Shown here: positions 57,857-64,000 of the stretch, piece after piece | Position numbering within the stretch: the first letter of the stretch is position 1 | Layout of the letters: each line of letters opens with the position of its first letter | Source: Hyaloscypha bicolor E | Taxonomy: Eukaryota > Ascomycota > Leotiomycetes > Helotiales > Hyaloscyphaceae | Length of the DNA: 64,000 bases | Direction of reading: 5' to 3' | Assembly (NCBI RefSeq): GCF_002865645.1 | Contig: NW_020194512.1 | Location: 186,001 to 250,000 of the forward strand | Program-made: the position numbers and the translations under genes | The notes under the pieces: generated by a model | What the model saw: the letters and a program-made list of their open reading frames with translations, nothing else | Told to the model about the DNA's origin: nothing | Databases searched by the model: none

Positions 57857-58534
57857 ATGCCGGATTCCAAAAAATCAACCCATGTCACCTATAAAGGTAC
57901 GAAAATTGAGCCTCTCTCGGACGACAATATCTACTCCTGGATGGACGACGCTATGAACCTCTTTATCGTCGAAGATCTATGGCAATTTGTTAATCCTGAT
58001 CAAGCTCCTGCTCTTATAGAAGCAGGCCCAAAGGACGATAAATCAATTACTCGTTAATTTGCAATCGCTAGAGCGGTACTAAGTTTACTTATTACCCATA
58101 ATACCTGGTAATAATTCAAGGAAATCAAGCTCGCATACCAAATTTGGAGCCAGATTTAAGCTAAAGCTGGATAGCTAAAAGCTCAAAAGGAAGCCCTATA
58201 CCTTCAATAAATGGAAACTATCACGTTTAATACTACTATGGGAATGGATGACTTTATTAACCGCATTAGTCGCAAAGTAGCTGAAATCAAGGGAGTAAAT
58301 GGATTGATTTCGGACGTTTCTGTATCCGGATACCTGATTCGTGGCCTCCCAAAGGAATACGACTTATATAAGCCCCTCCTGAATTCCATTAGAGCTAACG
58401 TTAATAAATTGAAGCTGGAATTACTCAAAGCGGACGCTTCTACTAAGGAGGAAAAGCTCAGGGCTAAACCTCCCGCTTTTAACCCAGATACTACTCCAAA
58501 GGCACTAGCTATCCAAGGGAATAGTGAAAATTAG
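57857..58534 (+). pseudogene. copia gag (UBN2-like), interrupted
   Basis: Starts at the ATG at 57857 with a typical gag opening (YKGTKIEPLSDDNIYSWMDD) and continues, after stops around 58055-58210, with TMGMDDFINRISRKVAEIKG and SGYLIRGLPKEYDLYKPLLN, the UBN2/gag domain of copia elements that forms virus-like particles. It runs to a stop at 58532; the zinc-knuckle area follows in broken form. Confidence 0.75.
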
Positions 58535-61500
58535 TCAAATAATAAGCCGAAGCATAGAAGAGATCCAAATGCCTATTATACGTTCCACAAATTCAAAGGA
58601 CACGATATTAAAGATTATACTACGTATAAATTGGCCCAGGATTACTTTAATTCTAATGGAAAGGACTCTAATTCCACTAATCAGGAGGCGCTATTAGCTC
58701 TATTAGCTCCATTAACTATCTATAAAAAGGCCTATACTGCCAAAAAATCAACTACTGGAAAATCGATATTTAGTGCCCTGCTCAGTAGCTAATTACATAA
58801 CGATAATTTTGCGAATATCTAGTATATTAATTCGGGCGCTATGGACCATTTTACGGGAAGTAAAAGCTCCTTTATTACCTATAAAGATATGGAACCATTC
58901 CCTATTACCCTTGGTAACGAATCCACGATTCTTATTAAGGGTAAGGGAACCATTATTCTATCTACTATTCCTGAGCTAAAAGTATAGCTAAATAACGTAC
59001 TATATAGCCCCCAATTCCGAAACACGTCGTTATTATCGATTCCCAAAATTACCCAAGCTAGAGGAAGCGTTAATTTTTCCACTGGGAAAGCCCATATTAT
59101 TAATGACGGAACGACTATAGTAACCGGTACATATAAACCATCCACTGGGTTATATTAGCTTGACTAATTTGGTTCAGGGCGTGCCCTAAAATCGTCAAAA
59201 TCGGACGCACTAGCCTCCCTGGAAACCTGGCACTAGAGATATGGCTACCTGAATGCGAAGTATATCCTGGAATTAGTAAACCACGTTAATAGATTCTAAT
59301 TCAAAAATCAAAACCCGTTTAACTACGATTCCTGTAATATAAGCAAAATCACTAGGGCTAGTATAAGCGATTTATACCCTGAAAAACTGCTTCCAGGAGA
59401 GTATATCGCAATTGATATATGGGGGCCATTAAGGGTAGCCTCCCTTAGTAGAAACACTTATATACTATCCACTACCTATAAGGGATCCAAATATTGTATA
59501 GTAGCGTATAATTCGGACAGAAAGAGCTATTTTACCGATCTCCAAAATCAGGTTACCTTCTCTGAAACCCAAACTAGGAATAAAGTCAAACGCCTATATC
59601 TTAATAATGCTCCGGAATTTGTATCAGGCCAAATCAAGGAATAGTACAAATCAAAGGGTATTCGCTTGGAACTAACTACTACTTATACGCCTGAGCAGAA
59701 TAGTATTTCTGAACGCAGTATATATACGATTATCGAATTAGAGTATACGGAGCTAGAATAATTGGGCTTACCATACGAGTTTTGGGAGAAAGCCGCTACA
59801 CATGGGATTTACGCCTATAATCGGTGCCACCTGCCCAAAATCGGTATGACTCCGTATAAAGCGTTTTATAGGGCTAAACCGGACGTTTCCAACTTACGCA
59901 TATTCGGCTCCTTGGTATACGTTTATATACCTAAGGAAATAGCTTTATGGCATAAGCACATAGCCAAAGCCTTTAGGGGCATTTTTACCGGCTATGGTGG
60001 TTCTAGATACCGAATTTGGAACCCGCATAAGCGGATATTCGTTATTTCTAACCATTGCACTATTAAAGAACACGTCAAGGGAGTTTTACTCCTAAACCTA
60101 GTATCCCAGCTATATAGAAGACTAGTGGGAACTACTACAGAATCTGATAATGGTTCCACCGATAATTTGGATAACCCCGATACAGATTACGGAGATACTA
60201 TTATTGTTAATACTAGAAATTAATAGCTTGATGATCCATTAGAAAACGATGGAGAAAATCACTCCGATGCCGAAGGGGATGCTGCTGAAAACGCGTCACG
60301 TGACGCAATTAGGGGTGCTCCTGACCTAAGCGAGCCCCCTGAGCCCCTATTTGAGAATAACCAAGAACCTGTAGTACCCACAGGTGCTTCTAAATAGGGT
60401 TCTACAAATCAGGAGGCGCCCAAAATGGTCAGTTTTAGGGGTAAACTACTCCCTAGACATCCGAAATCGACTAGAATTACCGGGGAAACAGTGGATTACC
60501 GAGCTTTAATAGTCAGTAACCAGAATACAGAAGCTTCCAAAATTCCATTATTAATTAAAGAAGCTCTCTCTGGTCCAGATACCTATCTTTAGAGACCTTC
60601 GATTAAGAAGGAACTGGACTCCCATTTACGGAACCATACCTGGGATCTAGTAATACGAAAATACCAAAAAACTATCGGATATCGCTGGATCTTCAAAATC
60701 AAGTCTAATGGACGCCACAAATCTAGGCTTATAGCACAAGGCTATACGCAAGAACATGGCATAGATTACTTTGAAACGTTCGCACTAGTTACTAGACTTT
60801 CTACTATTCGAATCATGTTAGCCCTAGCGGCTAAATATGGGCTATATATCTAATAAATGGACGTTTAGATAGCGTTCCTATATAGAGAATTGGAAGAAGA
60901 GTGCTATATGGAACAACCTCCTGGTTTTACTAAAGGAACGAACCTTATTTGCCGCTTACGGAAGAGTATTTATGGCCTGAAACAAGCCCCTAGGGTTTGG
61001 TATCAGGTAATTAATCGTTTTTTCTACTCCATTGGGTTCCAGCGATTACTTAGTAATCCAGCGCTCTATATCCACCGGGAACACGAGGTTGATTAGCTAC
61101 TAATTCTAATCGCTATTTACGTAAATGACATGATTATTATAGGAAAAAACATAAACCATATTAATAGAATTAAAGCTTAATTGCATTAGAAGTTTAATAT
61201 GACTAATATGGGAGAAATCAAAACGCTTCTGGGTATGGAAATCGTACGTTTGCGGGACGATTCGGTGTTTTTATACCAAAATCAATATCTTATGGACATG
61301 CTCCTAAGGTATTAAATAGAAGGTTACATGCCTATTACCACTCCAATGGCCGAACCTATGGCACCTAATGGAATTAATATCGATATTACTGAATATTAAA
61401 GTCGAACTGGATTACTTATATGGCCATTATTAGCTTTACGACCCGATTTCTGCTTTGCCGCAGGGTACTTAGGACATTCCAATTCGTGTCCTAAAGCATC

Positions 61501-62074
61501 GTATGGTACCGCACAGAAGCGTATAATGTAATATATTAAGGGGTCACCTGATATAGGCATTCTATATAACGCTTCGTCTAATAAAGGGCTTATAGGGTAC
61601 TCAGATGCCAATTATGGAGGCGATTTACAGGATCGCAAATCAACCTCCGGTATGGTTTTTACCCTATTTGGTAGTTCCATTAGCTGGGCTAGTACCAAGC
61701 AAAAAACTGTCGCTATAGCCACTATTATAGCTGAATATGTCGCCCTGACGCCGGCAATTAAAGAAGCTTTATGGCTAAAGTAACTATTTGAGGAAATATC
61801 GATTCCTATGGGCTCAATCGAGGTAAAAACGGACGCTCAGGGAGCTATGGATCTAGCTACGAACGCCCGATTTTCGCAAAAAACCAAGCATATTAATATT
61901 AGACACCATTTTATTAGGGACCACATTAACACCAAGGAAATCGATCTCAAGCACGTTCCTACGGGGGAAATGACGGCCGATATTCTCACCAAACCACTCC
62001 CTAGACCGGCTTTTGAACTGCTACGATCGAAATTGGGGCTTATTAGCCTCACTGACGTCGAACCTCGACTATAA
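58535..62074 (+). pseudogene. copia pol: protease, integrase, RT, RNase H, broken
   Basis: In order: protease INSGAMDHFTG near 58827 (the usual D of DSG is N); integrase core IDIWGP near 59410 and LNNAPEF near 59605 (D to N), with a TPEQNSISER-like third block; reverse transcriptase KSIYGLKQAPRVWY near 60970 and YVND near 61118 (usually YVDD); RNase H with KQKTVAIATIIAEYVAL near 61690 and KTKHINIRHHFIRDH near 61880; end at TAA 62072. Loss of catalytic aspartates by G-to-A change plus stops makes it inactive. Confidence 0.85.
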
Positions 62075-62084
62075 GGAGGAGGCG

Positions 62085-62433
62085 TGTTGAAATTGGTACG
62101 CTACCATAGCTAGCTCACTAGTCCTTCCAGCACCAGGTTCAACCACTAATTTAGGGTTCTCCACTCTCATTTGTCATGCGTCACTCGCTGAGCTTACCAA
62201 GCTTACTAGTATATCGTCATTTTGATTACTTTTGATTTATTAGCTGATTAATAATGTATCGGAGAAAGCGGGCTCGGCATCACCGGTATCGCCGAAGGGT
62301 AATGGGAATAAATCCCTTACTTTAGACACTTTTCCTCTGTTTTTACACTTCACTCTCCTGTATCTAGTCATTCTACAGATTGTCAACCTCCAATATATCG
62401 ATTTTCCATCAATAAATCGATCACTTTCCAATA
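62085..62433 (+). repeat. 3' LTR of the copia element
   Basis: 349 bp, preceded by the purine tract and followed by the target duplication GCATG. Confidence 0.92.
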
Positions 62434-62438
62434 GCATG

Positions 62439-62909
62439 ACCACCGCGTTTTTTCTTACTACCTCGGGGCGGGGGCACTAGCTAGGCTTGGAGGCAACATT
62501 CTGGGCTGTTTGAATTTCCTTTGATTTATCTATTACTAGTGGTTGTTGCGGTGTCCGATTTAGTCAACGTTTGTTTTTGGAGTCAGTGTTTCGTCTTCTA
62601 TACTACGTTTTTTTGTCTAATCAATTCCTGTATACTGACTTCCAATCGCTATTTTCAACCTGGAAACATTCAAGAAATTCTTCTGTTCCAGCCTTTGAGT
62701 TCAATGATGACTTCGCTGGGGTGGGTGTGATTTTCTAAACCAGCAAGTTTTGAACTTTGGAAGGCTTAATTAACACAAGAAATTTAACGGACCCGCGCTC
62801 ATGTCACCAAAATATTGGTATAGGCGCGACCTGCCTCAATACCACCCCCCGACCACGAAATTGCAACGGAGTCTTTTGACTACTCTGATTCTTCAAAGTA
62901 CGAAGGGTT
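62439..62909. other. Downstream flank of copia and 3' region of the GH3 gene
   Basis: No supported gene; presumably the 3' UTR of the minus-strand glucosidase and the original flank interrupted by the copia element. Confidence 0.45.
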
Positions 62910-64000
62910 TCAACCCACGGTAAGAGTCGCATTAGATCTGAGGTCCGCACTCGAGCTCCCAACGAATATCATAAAGTCGCCAGGTTCCACTACATACCTC
63001 ATCCTAATATCCCACAACCCCAGGTCTTTAATTTCCAACGGAATCTGAACTATCGCCGTTTCCCCCGCCCGAATGGGAACCTTGGAGAAGCCTTTCAACA
63101 TCAAATTCGGGACAGTAATGCTTGTGATCAGATCACGGACATATAGCTGAATGACCTCAGTGCCATCTCGAGTCGAGTTGTTCGTAACTTGAACAGTTGC
63201 CATGGTGGAATCTGTCGTCGTCGCATTCGTCTTAGAGAGCTTCAAGTCCGAATAATGAAAGGTGGAGTACGACTTCCCGTATCCAAACTCGTACAAAGGC
63301 ATCGGCGAATTGAGGACATACTCCGGCCCAAATACCAAAGTACCATTGTCGTACTCATGACCAGGAGAGGAGCCCCGACCAGTATTCAAGTAATCGTAGT
63401 AAACTGGCATCGTTCCAACATCATATGGAAACCCAACAGACAGCTTCCCACTTGGATTGATATCTCCGAACAAAACATCTGCTAGAGCATTCCCGCCTTC
63501 TTCTGATGGATAGAATTGCTGAACGAGCGCTGAAGCGTTCTGTGAAATCCAGGCTTCAGTGATAGGTTTCCCGGAAGAAAAAACAACTACAGTTGGTTTC
63601 CCTGTCTTGATAATGGCAGAAACAAGATGTGGCATCGCACCGACAAGGTTTAGTGAGGCAGTGTCGATATGTTCTCCAGTAGTAGCGTTCAGTCCCTGCC
63701 AGAGTTGTACTTGGTCACGCTAGGATTGTCAGCAAGGCCGTATGTCTTCAATAATTTTTACTTGCCGACCAAGTCCCAACCACAACAACTGCAACATCTG
63801 CCGTTTGGGCTGTCGATATAGCTTCCGCAAACATAGATTGGTCGTTCGACCAGCGCTCACATCCCTTGGCGTAAGTCACAACTATCCATTGTCAATAAAG
63901 TTCGTTTGAGAGGCAAGAGAACTCGCCTCCTGTGCTTGCAGCTTTGATTCCATCAAGTGGTGTGACACCTCTGAATTGACTCGCATTGACAACATAATCG
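62910..64000 (-). CDS. GH3 beta-glucosidase, C-terminal part (continues beyond the window)
   Basis: Exons seen: 64000-63927 (partial), 63881-63766 and 63719-62910, about 333 residues of the C-terminus. GH3 beta-glucosidases release terminal glucose from cellobiose and related glucosides, usually outside the cell. Seen: TYAKGCERWSNDQSMFAEAI, ADVAVVVVGTWSRDQVQLWQ, GLNATTGEHIDTASLNLVGA, KPTVVVFSSGKPITEAW, FYPSEEGGNALADVLFGD and NPSGKLSVGFPYDVGTMPVY, all typical of the GH3 C-terminal sandwich, then a fibronectin III-like domain ending ATLTVG. The nucleophile lies in the N-terminal domain outside the window. Both introns (63882-63926 and 63720-63765) have GC-AG borders. They are accepted because only these splices keep the family sequence in frame. 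Confidence 0.88.

Larger units (their letters stand above)
57306..62433 (+). mobile_element. Ty1/copia retrotransposon with both LTRs and TSD GCATG
   Basis: 5128 bp. LTRs of 349 bp (57306-57654 and 62085-62433) start TGTTGAAATTGG and end CCAATA, with target duplication GCATG at 57301-57305 and 62434-62438. A purine tract (AAGGAGGAGG) precedes the right LTR. Gag, protease, integrase, reverse transcriptase and RNase H occur in copia order on the plus strand, with scattered in-frame stops, many of them TAG/TAA where CAG/CAA or TGG would fit. The two LTRs differ at about six positions by eye, all transitions, so the insertion is young and lightly RIP-mutated. Confidence 0.93.

Noticed and set aside
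1..64000. tRNA, rRNA or centromere-type features
   Set aside because: No tRNA-like cloverleaf with A and B boxes or rRNA segment was recognised. The AT-rich block is explained by RIP-mutated retrotransposons, though a centromeric role cannot be tested from sequence alone.

Overview
The window reads as nuclear DNA of a filamentous ascomycete (Pezizomycotina; a Leotiomycetes-like fungus would fit, but that is a guess). The reasons are GT-AG introns mostly of 43-60 nt, fungus-specific families (DUF2434, Zn2Cys6 regulator, NACHT-ankyrin receptor, COG5, TXNL1-type thioredoxin), and very AT-rich blocks in which CpA/TpG has been converted to TpA, as expected of repeat-induced point mutation (RIP). 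All gene calls come from reading the sequence; no database search was possible. Exon models were accepted only when every splice kept the frame.

Layout. (1) 1-9.7 kb is a dense gene block: a partial SnoaL/NTF2-like gene, a seven-exon long-chain acyl-CoA synthetase, a four-helix membrane protein, the Golgi tether subunit COG5, a DUF2434 membrane glycoprotein and a small two-exon protein. (2) 10.5-18.2 kb holds an LTR and 3' end of a Ty3/gypsy element, a 148-bp hairpin MITE, and an NLR-type gene (alpha/beta-hydrolase-like domain, NACHT, ankyrin). The NLR is bracketed by two direct copies of the gypsy fragment plus MITE. (3) 18.2-41 kb is RIP-degraded retrotransposon: a gypsy element (minus strand) split by a 6.1-kb element with 5-bp TSDs, then a second gypsy element (7.8 kb) inserted in a 15-bp minisatellite, then a small LTR-flanked element. 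(4) 41-57 kb is mixed: a hAT-like MITE, a TA-flanked MITE, a small secreted cysteine-rich protein, a 633-aa membrane protein, a protein with a duplicated CxxC-x9-CC module, a thioredoxin-PITH protein, a TIR element carrying a solo LTR, and a Zn2Cys6 regulator. (5) 57.3-62.4 kb is a recent Ty1/copia element with 349-bp LTRs and TSD GCATG. (6) 62.9-64 kb is the 3' part of a GH3 beta-glucosidase with two GC-AG introns.

How it fits together. The housekeeping genes look intact and independent. The accessory biology is the TE-rich middle: an NLR with nearly identical 99-nt ankyrin repeats lying between direct repeats, plus a small secreted cysteine-rich protein and a GH3 enzyme in or next to TE-rich DNA. 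That is typical of fast-evolving, presence/absence-variable fungal loci. The same LTR families occur here both before and after RIP, which makes the window a useful record of TE history.
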